Positions 1-8,686 of a stretch of 64,000 nucleotides of DNA are shown one piece after another (the stretch's first letter is position 1; each line of letters starts with the position of its first letter). This stretch comes from Tissierellia bacterium (lineage in GTDB: Bacteria; Bacillota; Clostridia; Tissierellales; Sedimentibacteraceae): NCBI GenBank assembly GCA_028709465.1, contig JAQVWY010000004.1, positions 1 through 64,000 of the forward strand, in the 5' to 3' direction. The notes under the pieces were generated by a model that worked only from the letters and a program-made list of their open reading frames with translations, was not told the DNA's origin and did no database searches. Both the position numbers and the translations under genes were made by a program.

Positions 1-6
1 AAATTA

Positions 7-423
7 ATGAAAATAGCTGTTATTGATGGTAAAGGTGGAGGAATTGGAAGTCAGGTAGTGGAAAGACTGAAGTCTTTAAATAACAATGATATTGAAATCA
101 TTGCGCTGGGAACGAACTCTCAAGCGACTTCTAATATGATAAAAGCTGGAGCTCAGGATGGTTCAACTGGAGAGAACGCTATAATTTGGATGAGTAAAAA
201 GGTGGATATTATAATAGGTCCACTGGCAATTATTGCTGCTAATTCAATGATGGGAGAAATTAGTCCCAAGATGGCTGAAGCTGTGGCAAGCAGTGATGCC
301 AGAAAATTACTGTTGCCAGTTAGCAAATGCAATATTGATGTCATTGGACTTGAAAATCTTCAGTTTAAAATAATTTTTAATGAACTAGTTGAAACAATCA
401 AAAAAATATTAGATGAAAAATAA
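7..423 (+). CDS. DUF3842 family protein
   Basis: A 138-residue protein whose N-terminus (MKIAVIDGKGGGIGSQVVE) is the glycine-rich opening typical of DUF3842 proteins of Clostridia. It resembles the first beta-strand and nucleotide-binding loop of a Rossmann fold. The central part is alanine/isoleucine-rich and has a short cysteine-containing segment (SKCNID) near residue 106. No biochemical role is established for this family. The gene appears complete, but only 6 bases precede it, so its promoter and possible operon partners upstream are outside the window. A strong hairpin terminator follows directly, so transcription probably ends here. Confidence 0.75.
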   Translation: MKIAVIDGKGGGIGSQVVERLKSLNNNDIEIIALGTNSQATSNMIKAGAQDGSTGENAIIWMSKKVDIIIGPLAIIAANSMMGEISPKMAEAVASSDARKLLLPVSKCNIDVIGLENLQFKIIFNELVETIKKILDEK

Positions 424-473
424 AACCATGAAGGTTATGTATTAGATGAACTAAACCTTTGTGGTTTTTTATT
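423..473 (+). terminator. Rho-independent terminator after DUF3842 gene
   Basis: Two nested 6-bp arms (AAACCA with TGGTTT, AAGGTT with AACCTT) enclose a loop of about 16 nt and are followed by TTTTTTATTTT. Confidence 0.8.
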
Positions 474-550
474 TTGATATAATGAAGTAATTATACTTTA
501 ATTGTAATTATATAGTGTTATTGTAAATATATTGGAGGAATTTAGGAGAT

Positions 551-991
551 ATGAAAGATGTTGATTTAGCTAAGAAGCTATTAAATGATGGAAATTTAAA
601 TTTAGTAGTAGTTAAAGATTCAAAAGTTATTTTTAAAAGCAGAGAAAAAGGAATCAAGCCCTTATATACTGCTGTTAATGAAATAAAATATGAGATTGCT
701 GGTTCAAGTATTGCAGATAGAGTAACTGGAAAGGCTGCAGCTATGTTATGTAAATATGGAAAGATAAAGGAATTGCATACTAAACTAATTTCAGAAAATG
801 CAATAAATGTTTTAAAAGATACAGCAATAATAATTAATTATGATGAAGTAACTCCATTTATTAAAAATCGTGATAAAACTGGTATGTGTCCAGTAGAAAC
901 AATATCAATTAATTCAAATAATGCAGATGAATTATTAGATGGTATATCGAACTTTTTAGAAAGTATAAGGAAGGTGCAAAATGAACAATAA
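551..991 (+). CDS. DUF1893 domain-containing protein
   Basis: A 146-residue protein matching the DUF1893 family, whose members have a compact alpha/beta fold like that of cytidine deaminases but no proven activity. Recognisable features are the N-terminal DLAKKLLNDGNLNLVVVKDS stretch, a central segment with SSIADRVTGKAAAMLCKYG, and a late segment with DKTGMCPVE that carries a conserved Cys. GGAGG lies about 10 bases upstream of the start. The stop overlaps the start of the ECF transporter gene, so the two are probably translationally coupled. A role tied to the vitamin or cofactor carried by that transporter is possible but is inference only. Confidence 0.75.
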   Translation: MKDVDLAKKLLNDGNLNLVVVKDSKVIFKSREKGIKPLYTAVNEIKYEIAGSSIADRVTGKAAAMLCKYGKIKELHTKLISENAINVLKDTAIIINYDEVTPFIKNRDKTGMCPVETISINSNNADELLDGISNFLESIRKVQNEQ

Positions 992-1508
992 AACAAGAGA
1001 ACTAGTAATTGGTGGGTTATTATTAGCAACAGGAATATTGTTACCTATGGTTTTTCATATGTTTGGAATGACAGGTCCTATAGTATTACCTATGCATATA
1101 CCTGTTTTAATAGGAGGATTTTTGTTGTCACCAATATTAGCTTTATTTTTAGGAATTATTACTCCGATTATAAGCGGATTGCTCACAGGAATGCCTGTAA
1201 TGTTTCCTATGTCAATAATAATGGCATGTGAGTTGGGGATATATGGATTAGTAACTTCATTAGCTACAAGAAAATTAAAGTTATCTCCATTGATTGCATT
1301 GATTATTTCAATGATTTTTGGAAGAATTGCTGCTGCTCTTGCAGTAGCTGTATTAGTTCAGCTATTTGGTATTAAAATGAACCCGATAGTATATATCAAG
1401 GGTGCAATTATTACTGGAATTCCTGGTATTTTAATTCAAATAGTTATAATTCCATCCCTTATATATGCAATTAATGCATATATGAAAAACAAAACAGCTA
1501 GAATCTAG
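981..1508 (+). CDS. ECF transporter S component (substrate-binding membrane subunit)
   Basis: A 175-residue, very hydrophobic protein with about five to six membrane segments. It has the general look of the S components that bind a vitamin or metal for energy-coupling-factor transporters (MHIPVLIGGFLLSPILALFLG, then MPVMFPMSIIMACELGIYG). S components work with a shared EcfA/EcfA'/EcfT module, and none is encoded in this window, so it would be a group II type sharing modules encoded elsewhere. The gene begins 11 bases inside the DUF1893 gene, using an AAGG site inside that gene. No riboswitch was seen upstream that would reveal the substrate. Confidence 0.75.
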   Translation: MNNKTRELVIGGLLLATGILLPMVFHMFGMTGPIVLPMHIPVLIGGFLLSPILALFLGIITPIISGLLTGMPVMFPMSIIMACELGIYGLVTSLATRKLKLSPLIALIISMIFGRIAAALAVAVLVQLFGIKMNPIVYIKGAIITGIPGILIQIVIIPSLIYAINAYMKNKTARI

Positions 1509-1511
1509 TAA

Positions 1512-1543
1512 AGAGATTCTTAACTATCGTTTAGGATGACACT
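1512..1543 (+). repeat. Family A intergenic repeat, partial copy
   Basis: AGAGATTCTTAACTATCG followed by TTTAGGATGACA matches the 3' half of the full family A repeat at 13232-13307 with several changes. It lies between the stop of the ECF gene and its terminator. Confidence 0.5.
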
Positions 1544-1557
1544 ATCTTTCAATTTAT

Positions 1558-1600
1558 AAAAAGGCTTTTTATGAATTACATAAAGAGTCTTTTTATTTTG
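1558..1600 (+). terminator. Terminator after the DUF1893-ECF operon
   Basis: An imperfect hairpin (AAAGGCTTTTTATG paired with CATAAAGAGTCTTTTT, loop AATTA) followed by TTTTTATTTT. Confidence 0.7.
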
Positions 1601-1614
1601 CCTATTTAAATTTA

Positions 1615-1643
1615 TTGAGAGGATATTTTTTATATGGTATAAT
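1615..1643 (+). promoter_or_regulatory. SigA-type promoter of pcrA-ligA
   Basis: TTGAGA at 1615-1620, a 17-base spacer, then TATAAT at 1638-1643 with an extended -10 TGG just upstream. Transcription should start near 1650, leaving a leader of about 140 nt before pcrA. Confidence 0.7.
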
Positions 1644-1659
1644 AGTAAATACTCATAAC

Positions 1660-1728
1660 GAAACAAAACTTAACAGTTTTGTTTCATCTATTTATTAAGT
1701 CGTTTAAGGCAAGCCTTTTTGCGGCTTG
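1660..1728 (+). promoter_or_regulatory. Two hairpins in the pcrA leader
   Basis: A perfect 10-bp hairpin (GAAACAAAAC, 6-nt loop, GTTTTGTTTC; 1660-1685) is followed by a second one (CAAGCC with GGCTTG; 1710-1728). Neither is followed by a convincing terminator T-run. They could stabilise the leader or bind a regulator. No known riboswitch class was recognised. Confidence 0.45.
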
Positions 1729-1792
1729 TATGATAAATATAAATCAATTATAGAATAAAACCTATTGTAATTAATGAAACGCTGGAGGAAAT

Positions 1793-4060
1793 ATGGATTT
1801 ATTAAGGGGACTAAATGAAAAACAAAGGGAAGCTGCGGAACATGACAAGGGCCCTATTCTTGTAATAGCTGGTGCAGGAACAGGTAAAACAAGAGTTTTA
1901 ACACATAGGATTGCACATTTAATACAAACGGGCAAAGCAAAACCATGGGAAATATTATCTATAACATTTACTAATAAGGCTGCAAAAGAAATGAAGGAAA
2001 GAATAGGGCAGCTTATTGATTATGATATAGACAAAATGTGGATTGGAACATTTCACTCTGTATGTGTAAAGATATTAAGAAGAGATATAGATAGATTAGG
2101 ATATGATAAAAACTTTGTAATATACGATACCGATGACCAAAAAATATTAATAAAGGATTGTATTAAAGAGTTAAATTTAGATACAAAAAAATATAATGCT
2201 AATGCTATAAGAAGCATAATAAGTAGTGAAAAAAACAAACAAAATACAGCTGATAAATTTATTTCTGAAAATTATGGGAACTTCGCAATGAGAAATATAG
2301 GAGAAGTTTATTCTTTATATGAAAAAAAGTTAAAAATATGTAATGCTCTTGATTTTGACGATTTAATAGAAAAAACTGTTAAGTTGTTACAAACGAATGA
2401 GGATATATTAGAAAAATACCATGAAAAATTTAAATATATATTGGTGGATGAATATCAGGATACTAACAATGTTCAGTACAAATTAGTAAAAATTCTTGGT
2501 AAAAAGAAAAATGGTGAAAACAATGTTTTTGTTGTTGGTGATGAAGATCAATCTATTTATGGGTGGAGAGGGGCTGACATTTCCAATATTTTAGATTTTG
2601 AAAAAGATTTTGAAGAAGCTAAAGTTATTAAACTGGAAAAGAATTATCGTTCAACTAATGTTATATTAGATGCGGCTAATGGAGTTATTAGGAATAATTA
2701 TCAGCGAAAAGGCAAAAATTTATATACAGACTATGAATGTGGAAGTTTAATTAAATTAGTAGAAACAGATAATGAAAAAGAAGAAGCGTTTATGGTATCT
2801 GCTTTAATGAGCAAGGAACATAGAAAAAACAATGTAAAGTATTCGGAAATGGCTATTCTTTATAGAACAAATGCTCAATCAAGAGCATTAGAAGAAAGCT
2901 TAATGAGAGAAGGGATTCCATATAAAATTGTAGGAGGCCTTAAATTCTATAATAGAAAAGAAATTAAGGATATAATTGCATATTTAATGCTTATACAAAA
3001 TCAAAAGGATAATATTAGTTTTAATAGAATAATAAACGTACCTAGAAGAAAAATTGGACCTAAAACAGTAGAGACAATATCTGAACATGCTATGAGGACA
3101 GAAGTTTCAATGTTTGAATCTTCTTATGACGTGGAGGAATTATCACTATCCCAAGGAGCCATTAATAGTGTACAAAATTTTGTTTCAATGATGGAAATGT
3201 TAATGATTAAAAAGGATGTTATGTCACTAAGTGAGTTTATAGAGTCTGTCTATGAAGATACTGGATACAAGGCTATGCTTTTGGAAGATGATACTGTTGA
3301 AGGTAGAAGCAGAGTTGATAATATTGATGAATTCTTATCAGCAGCAAAGGATTTTGAAGAAAGATATTTAGAAAATAGTTTAGAGGATTTTCTTGCTCAT
3401 ATTGCCTTATTGTCAGACGTTGATAAAGCAGATGAAGAAAAAGATGCTGAAAACACAAGCGACTATGTGACCCTTTTAACAGTGCACAGTGCTAAAGGGC
3501 TAGAGTTTGATACTGTATTTGTAACAGGACTTGAAGAAAGAATGTTTCCTATTATTAGAGACGATGACGATGATGATGATCTAGAAGAAGAAAGAAGACT
3601 GTTTTATGTGGCTGTAACTAGAGCGAAAAGAATGCTTTATCTCACATATGCAAATGACAGATTAGTATTTGGAAACCATGAGATGAGATCTAGGTCAAGA
3701 TTTATTGGCGAAATACCAACTGAATGTTTTGATAATTCTTCACCCCAAACTATAGCTGATAAAAAAATTAAACATTTAGAAGAAAATATTGCATCCCATA
3801 ACAATGAAATTAATAGTTTTTCTTTTAATCAAGCAAGAAAAATGAATATATTTAAAGGTGGATTAGAAAATAAAGAGAAGGCACCTACATTAAAATGTGA
3901 TAAAATGTCAGTAGGTGATAAAATTATGCATAAGGCCTGGGGAATAGGTACAATTGTTCAATTATCTGGAGAGGGAGATGACCAAAAAGCTGTCATTGCC
4001 TTCGATAATAAAGGCATAAAAACAGTTATGTTAAGTTATGCACCTATAGAGAAATTATGA
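1793..4060 (+). CDS. pcrA: ATP-dependent DNA helicase PcrA (UvrD/Rep family)
   Basis: A 755-residue superfamily 1A 3'-5' DNA helicase for nucleotide excision repair and clearing recombination intermediates or stalled RNA polymerase. Walker A is AGAGTGKT (residues 26-33), Walker B is VDEYQD (218-223), followed by GDEDQSIYGWRGA, the late helicase motif TVHSAKGLEFD and VAVTRAK. The last 50 residues (VGDKIMHKAWGIGTIV...) form the small C-terminal domain of Gram-positive PcrA that contacts RNA polymerase. Length is normal for PcrA. Residues 590-596 are seven consecutive aspartates, an unusual low-complexity insertion in the region before EEERRLFYVAVTRAK. It overlaps the next gene's ribosome site and is probably cotranscribed with ligA. 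Confidence 0.95.
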   Translation: MDLLRGLNEKQREAAEHDKGPILVIAGAGTGKTRVLTHRIAHLIQTGKAKPWEILSITFTNKAAKEMKERIGQLIDYDIDKMWIGTFHSVCVKILRRDIDRLGYDKNFVIYDTDDQKILIKDCIKELNLDTKKYNANAIRSIISSEKNKQNTADKFISENYGNFAMRNIGEVYSLYEKKLKICNALDFDDLIEKTVKLLQTNEDILEKYHEKFKYILVDEYQDTNNVQYKLVKILGKKKNGENNVFVVGDEDQSIYGWRGADISNILDFEKDFEEAKVIKLEKNYRSTNVILDAANGVIRNNYQRKGKNLYTDYECGSLIKLVETDNEKEEAFMVSALMSKEHRKNNVKYSEMAILYRTNAQSRALEESLMREGIPYKIVGGLKFYNRKEIKDIIAYLMLIQNQKDNISFNRIINVPRRKIGPKTVETISEHAMRTEVSMFESSYDVEELSLSQGAINSVQNFVSMMEMLMIKKDVMSLSEFIESVYEDTGYKAMLLEDDTVEGRSRVDNIDEFLSAAKDFEERYLENSLEDFLAHIALLSDVDKADEEKDAENTSDYVTLLTVHSAKGLEFDTVFVTGLEERMFPIIRDDDDDDDLEEERRLFYVAVTRAKRMLYLTYANDRLVFGNHEMRSRSRFIGEIPTECFDNSSPQTIADKKIKHLEENIASHNNEINSFSFNQARKMNIFKGGLENKEKAPTLKCDKMSVGDKIMHKAWGIGTIVQLSGEGDDQKAVIAFDNKGIKTVMLSYAPIEKL

Positions 4061-4071
4061 GGAGAATAACA

Positions 4072-6039
4072 ATGGAAGATAAAATTTCTTTAATGAAGAA
4101 ATATGTTGAAATATTAAATGAGGCATCTAAAGCATATTATCAAGAGAATAAGGAAATTATGCCGAATATTGAATATGATAGGATTTATGATGAACTATTA
4201 GAGCTAGAAAAAGAAACAGGTATCACCTTATCTAATAGCCCTACAATTCATGTTGGTTATGAATTGTTATCTAATTTACCAAAAGAACGTCATGAAAAAA
4301 TTATGCTGTCTTTAGATAAAACAAAGGAAGTAGTTACATTGAAAGATTGGCTAGGAGAAAAGGAAGGTGTACTTTCATGGAAACTAGATGGACTTACAAT
4401 TGTTTTAACATATAAGGATGGCAAGCTTGTAAAAGCTGTAACTAGAGGAAATGGAGAAATTGGGGAAGTAATAACAAATAATGCTAAAGTATTTGTTAAT
4501 ATTCCAATAAATATATCGTATAAAAAAGATTTAATTTTAAGAGGAGAGGCAGTAATAAAGTATTCAGATTTTGAAAAAATAAATGCTGAAATAGCAGATG
4601 CTTCGGAAAAATATAAAAATCCTAGGAATTTATGCAGTGGTTCTGTAAGACAGTTGAATAATGAAATTACAGCTAAAAGAAATGTACATTTTTTTGCATT
4701 TTCTCTAGTGAAAGCAGATGATATAAATTTTGATAACTCTAGAATTAAACAGTTAAGTTGGTTGAAGAAACAAGGATTTGATGTAGTAGATTTTAAAAAA
4801 GTAGATAAATTTAATATTGAAGAAAATGTTGAATGGTTTTCTGAAAATATTGTTCAAAATGATTTTCCTTCAGATGGATTAGTTTTGATGTATGATGATA
4901 TATCATATGGGGAATCTCTAGGATCAACTGCAAAATTTCCGAGAGATTCCATTGCCTATAAATGGAGAGATGAAATTAAAGAAACAAAATTGTTAGATAT
5001 AGAGTGGAGCGCTTCACGTACTGGACTTATAAATCCTATTGCTATTTTTGAGCCAGTAGAGTTAGAGGGAACCACAGTAACAAGAGCAAGCGTTCATAAT
5101 ATAAGTATATTAGAAGGTTTAGAGCTTGGAGTTGGCGATAAAATAAATGTATATAAAGCAAATATGATAATACCTCAAATATCAAATAATCTTACAAGAA
5201 GTGGCATGGTTGAAATTCCAAAAAGTTGTCCTGTCTGTGGAGGCGAAACTGTATTAAAGAATGAAAATGATGTTAAATCATTATATTGCATTAACGATGA
5301 TTGTCTAGCAAAACAAATTAAATCCTTTACCCATTTTGTAAGCAGGGATGCAATGAATGTTGAAGGCTTGTCAGAAGCAACAATTGAAAAATTTATTGCA
5401 AAGGGATTTATCAAGGAGCTGGCTGATATATTTCATGTGGAAAAATATAAAGATGAAATAGTTAAAATGGAGGGCTTTGGAGAAAAATCTTTCAATAATT
5501 TAGTTTCTTCTGTGAATAAAGCAAGACAAACAACAACTGTAAGATTATTATATAGCCTTGGAATTTCAAACATAGGACTATCAACAGCTAAACTAATTTG
5601 CAAAAAATTTAAATATGATTGGAATTTAATAAGTAATGCAAAATATGAGGAGCTAATTGAAATAAGTGGAATAGGCGATAAAATGGCTGAAGCTTACTTG
5701 AATTTTTTTAATGATGATAAAAATAAAATCATAATTGAAGATATACTTAAAGAAATTGAGTTAGAAAAAATTAAGGAAGTAAGTGAAAGTAAAATATTTG
5801 AAAATATTAATTTCGTTATAACAGGCTCTGTAGAACATTATAAAAACAGGGATGAGTTAAAAGAAGTAATAGAAAATCACGGTGGAAAGGTAACTGGTTC
5901 TGTAACCTCTAAAACAAATTATTTAATTAATAATGACAATTTATCAAATTCATCTAAAAATAAAAAGGCTAAAGAGTTAGGAATCGATATTATTACGGAA
6001 AAAGAGTTTATTAAATGGCTCGGTAGTGTACAAAATTAA
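4072..6039 (+). CDS. ligA: NAD-dependent DNA ligase LigA, divergent
   Basis: Start taken at 4072 because GAGGAG (4059-4064) lies 7 bases upstream; the ATG at 4057 would put that site inside the gene. The protein has 655 residues in the usual LigA order: N-terminal domain, nucleotidyltransferase with the adenylated lysine in WKLDG (K104), OB fold, four-cysteine zinc finger (CPVC...YCINDDC), helix-hairpin-helix repeats (GFGEKSFNNL, GIGDKMAEAY) and a C-terminal BRCT domain with FVITGSVEHYKNRDEL. It seals nicks in replication and repair using NAD. Several usual signatures are altered (KLDG rather than KIDG; MLSLDKTK rather than PMLSLDNAF), so it is a diverged member. The genes usual after pcrA-ligA, such as gatCAB, are absent. 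A terminator follows. Confidence 0.9.
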   Translation: MEDKISLMKKYVEILNEASKAYYQENKEIMPNIEYDRIYDELLELEKETGITLSNSPTIHVGYELLSNLPKERHEKIMLSLDKTKEVVTLKDWLGEKEGVLSWKLDGLTIVLTYKDGKLVKAVTRGNGEIGEVITNNAKVFVNIPINISYKKDLILRGEAVIKYSDFEKINAEIADASEKYKNPRNLCSGSVRQLNNEITAKRNVHFFAFSLVKADDINFDNSRIKQLSWLKKQGFDVVDFKKVDKFNIEENVEWFSENIVQNDFPSDGLVLMYDDISYGESLGSTAKFPRDSIAYKWRDEIKETKLLDIEWSASRTGLINPIAIFEPVELEGTTVTRASVHNISILEGLELGVGDKINVYKANMIIPQISNNLTRSGMVEIPKSCPVCGGETVLKNENDVKSLYCINDDCLAKQIKSFTHFVSRDAMNVEGLSEATIEKFIAKGFIKELADIFHVEKYKDEIVKMEGFGEKSFNNLVSSVNKARQTTTVRLLYSLGISNIGLSTAKLICKKFKYDWNLISNAKYEELIEISGIGDKMAEAYLNFFNDDKNKIIIEDILKEIELEKIKEVSESKIFENINFVITGSVEHYKNRDELKEVIENHGGKVTGSVTSKTNYLINNDNLSNSSKNKKAKELGIDIITEKEFIKWLGSVQN

Positions 6040-6090
6040 AAAAAGCCTCAAAATTATCATGTCTAATGAATTAATTTTGAGGTTTTTAAA
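6040..6090 (+). terminator. Terminator after pcrA-ligA
   Basis: CCTCAAAATTA pairs with TAATTTTGAGG around a loop of about 16 nt and is followed by TTTTT. Confidence 0.85.
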
Positions 6091-6163
6091 TGAAAATATA
6101 ATAATTTCCAAAGTTGACTAGAAACATTGGATTTCATTAAAGAGTGTATTCAATAATTGTTAA

Positions 6164-6850
6164 TTATAATTTTCCTTTTTTGATTGAATAGTAACCAAAT
6201 GTTGAAACTATTAATGCGCTTAATGAATCTACAATCAAATCTTCCATTGTATCACTAACAGCAGCATGTCCTTGTAATACAGTTCCATCAGCAAGCATGA
6301 ATTTTTGCATATTTGTTAATAATATTGAATCTGCTAGAAATTCATAGATTTCCCATATAACTCCTGCAGCAAGTGCAAAGCAAAATGCAAAAAATGCTAT
6401 AAAAAAGGGGCTTAATTTAGTATCTAAAATTTCTGCATCATTAAAAAATGCAACAAGACTAAATCCCAAAGCTCCTAGCATAGCACCACTAAATGCATGG
6501 AGAATTGTGTCCCAATGTGGTATTACATAATAAAAGTCATGTACTTCTCCAAGGTATATAGCACAATATAAGAAAATAAAATAAGCTATTTCCATGTTGT
6601 TAGGTATGTCAATTGACCATTTCTTCTCTACAAATGATGGTATAAACATAACAATGACACCTAATATACATTGAAGTAATGTGAGAACATAATCACTTTT
6701 AACCTTTATGTGGGAATTAACAGGTGCATCTGAAGGCGCTAACATAATGCGTATAATCGTATAAATTATTGACAAAACAAGTAGAATAAAAAGTATGATA
6801 GCTATGATTTTCTTCCAATTTCTTTTTTTCTTGTAAACTTCTTTATTCAT
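6164..6850 (-). CDS. DUF2238-like integral membrane protein (paralog 1)
   Basis: 228 residues from the ATG at 6850, chosen because GGAG lies 6 bases upstream. There are about six membrane segments. Conserved-looking polar residues lie in or next to the membrane: HWDTILHAFSGA, then GVIWEIYEFLAD, then DTMEDLIVDSLSAL. The same His, Trp-Glu and Asp pattern recurs in the protein at 20264-20812, so the two are paralogs. The pattern resembles YjdF/DUF2238-type membrane proteins, for which I know no established function. The aligned His/Glu/Asp residues could form a membrane-embedded metal or active site, which is inference. The gene stands alone on the minus strand, convergent with ligA. Confidence 0.65.
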   Translation of the reverse strand: MNKEVYKKKRNWKKIIAIILFILLVLSIIYTIIRIMLAPSDAPVNSHIKVKSDYVLTLLQCILGVIVMFIPSFVEKKWSIDIPNNMEIAYFIFLYCAIYLGEVHDFYYVIPHWDTILHAFSGAMLGALGFSLVAFFNDAEILDTKLSPFFIAFFAFCFALAAGVIWEIYEFLADSILLTNMQKFMLADGTVLQGHAAVSDTMEDLIVDSLSALIVSTFGYYSIKKGKL

Positions 6851-7022
6851 AGAACACTCCAATAATATTAATAAGTAATTAAATTATATCATTATTATAA
6901 TATTTAGTCCATTGTTTGATATATTATTATGATATTAAACTTTTCTTTAATACTAAAATACTAAATCATTTACTTTAATTTATATTTTTGATATACTATA
7001 AAAAAACATTAAGGAGTTTAAA

Positions 7023-7505
7023 ATGAAATCAGCTTCAGAAATGATAGAATTAATTAAACATCAAGAGGAATCTCTTCAGTTTGATGAATTTAATGAAGAA
7101 ATAGCATTAAAATTAGGACTTGCATGTATTGAAGAGGCTAAAGAAAATAACATACCTATTTCGGTAGAAATATGTATGAATGGGTCAACATTATTTTATT
7201 ATAGGTCAAAAGGAACAAGCGACCATAATAGCGATTGGTTAAGAAGAAAAACAAATGCTGTTAATAAACTTGATATGAGTTCATTGCAGTTGTTTTATTA
7301 TTTAATAGATGCTAAAAGAGAGTTAAAAAAAGATATGTTTTTGGATCCTATGGATTATGCAGCATGTGGCGGCGGTTTTCCTATTAGAATTAAAGGCGTT
7401 GGATTAGTTGGAAGCATTAGTTATTCAGCGCTTCCACATTTAGAGGATCATGATTTTGTCGTAAAGGTTTTAAGTAAATTCTTAAATGTAAAATTAGTTG
7501 ACTAA
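7023..7505 (+). CDS. UPF0303 / heme-degrading-domain family protein
   Basis: A 160-residue protein matching the UPF0303 (YBR137W-like) branch of the GlcG/HbpS superfamily. Recognisable parts are IALKLGLACIEEAKENNIPISVEI, the segment SDWLRRKTNAVNKL, and the C-terminal AACGGGFPIRIKGVGLVGSI, which carries the glycine-rich loop of the fold. Members bind heme or other small ligands in some organisms, but the role of bacterial UPF0303 proteins is unsettled. AAGGAG is well placed upstream. It is a single-gene unit with its own likely promoter just upstream (TATACT around 6993). Confidence 0.8.
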   Translation: MKSASEMIELIKHQEESLQFDEFNEEIALKLGLACIEEAKENNIPISVEICMNGSTLFYYRSKGTSDHNSDWLRRKTNAVNKLDMSSLQLFYYLIDAKRELKKDMFLDPMDYAACGGGFPIRIKGVGLVGSISYSALPHLEDHDFVVKVLSKFLNVKLVD

Positions 7506-7518
7506 AAATTTTAGCTAA

Positions 7519-7546
7519 TGTTATCATCATTTTGAACGATAGTGAA
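7519..7546 (+). repeat. Family A intergenic repeat, 5' fragment
   Basis: TGTTATCATCATTTTGAACG then ATAGTGAA matches the 5' end of the family A repeat (TGTCATCCTGAACGATAGTGAA) with a few substitutions. It sits in the 90-base gap between two genes. Confidence 0.5.
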
Positions 7547-7595
7547 AATTATAATTACACAAAAGTTGGTTATTAATTATTAGAAAGGGTGTTAT

Positions 7596-8228
7596 ATGAT
7601 GACCAGAATATATATAACCAGGCATGGGGAGACTGAATGGAATATACAACACAGATTTCAGGGAATGAAAAATTCTGAACTTACAGAGAAAGGGATATTG
7701 GCTGCAGAGCTATTATCTGAAAGAATGGAAAATATTGAGTTGGATTGCATTGTTTCAAGTCCTCTTAAAAGAGCTTTTCATACAGCTGAGATAGTAAGGG
7801 GTAATAAAGAAATTGAAATCATAAAAAATGAAGGTTTTAAAGAAATAAATCTAGGTGACTTTGAAGGTATGAATTATGATGAAATAAGCGAAGCATCCAA
7901 TGATGTTATTAAAAAAATTCGAGATGATCCTTTTAATAATCCATATCCTAATGGAGAAAATTTAATGGAGTTTTATAAACGTGTTGAAAATGCCTTTAAA
8001 GAAGTAATAGAAAAATATAAAGAAAAATGTATTCTAATAGTAGCTCATGGAGGTACAATCAAGTGTATTGAAAGCTACTTTAGAAACCAAAGAATAAGCA
8101 AGGATTGGATGAGTGGTGTTGTTCATAATTGCAGCCTCACATGTATAGAGGTTAATGAACATAACAAAATTAAAGAGATATTCTATAATAATATTGAACA
8201 TTTAAAAGAACGATTAGCATATAACTAA
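7596..8228 (+). CDS. Histidine phosphatase family protein (phosphoglycerate mutase-like)
   Basis: A 210-residue protein of the histidine phosphatase superfamily. The phosphorylated histidine is in TRHGETEWN (H10). The second basic pocket residue lies in SSPLKRAF, a catalytic acid is expected in FKEINLGDFEGM, and the distal histidine is in VAHGGTIKC. In Clostridia such proteins include cobalamin-pathway alpha-ribazole phosphatases, broad-specificity phosphatases and 2,3-bisphosphoglycerate-dependent mutases. The length and the ...LGDFEG... motif fit the phosphatases better than a glycolytic mutase, but the substrate cannot be told. The double ATG start is ambiguous by one codon. Confidence 0.85.
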   Translation: MMTRIYITRHGETEWNIQHRFQGMKNSELTEKGILAAELLSERMENIELDCIVSSPLKRAFHTAEIVRGNKEIEIIKNEGFKEINLGDFEGMNYDEISEASNDVIKKIRDDPFNNPYPNGENLMEFYKRVENAFKEVIEKYKEKCILIVAHGGTIKCIESYFRNQRISKDWMSGVVHNCSLTCIEVNEHNKIKEIFYNNIEHLKERLAYN

Positions 8229-8269
8229 GCTTGAAATTGAATCTCTATTTTATCTTTATGAGCAATAGT

Positions 8270-8348
8270 TGCCATGCTAAACGATAGAGAAGGATTTCAT
8301 AATATGAGATATAGATTCTTCAAGTTACGTCTAACATAGAATGATAAA
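8270..8348 (+). repeat. Family A intergenic repeat, diverged full-length copy
   Basis: Aligns over about 79 bases with the copy at 13232-13307: CTAAACGATAGAGAAGGAT near the 5' end and AGATTCTTCAAGTTACG near the 3' end, with many point changes. It lies downstream of the phosphatase gene, ahead of its terminator. Confidence 0.6.
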
Positions 8349-8365
8349 AATTAATAAAATGTTAT

Positions 8366-8403
8366 AAAAAGACTTATTTAAATTAATTTAAATAGGTCTT
8401 TTT
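8366..8403 (+). terminator. Terminator after histidine phosphatase gene
   Basis: AAAAAGACTTATTTAAAT pairs with ATTTAAATAGGTCTTTTT around a 2-nt centre with one mismatch; it ends in a T-run. Confidence 0.8.
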
Positions 8404-8686
8404 GCTTAACTAATAATATTATTATCTATACTAGCTAGGATATTTTATTAATTTATTACATATAATGAATTATTCACTCTATATTCAATATTTTTATTAC
8501 TAAATAATAAAAGGCAGTAAACGATTTCATCTATTATTTAATAAGGGAAATAAATAAAATAAAGTATTAAGAATTTAAATTTAATTTTATTAAATTTTTT
8601 ACTTGTAAAATTAATTTAATAATGTTAAACTAATTTTCAATATACTGTATACAACAAACAAGTGTTTGCATATAAAGGAGGTAGTA
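8404..8686 (+). other. AT-rich intergenic region upstream of pyruvate carboxylase
   Basis: About 280 bases, very AT-rich, with no ORF, RNA gene or known riboswitch that I can recognise. It must hold the pyc promoter, but no single -35/-10 pair stands out. Confidence 0.4.
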
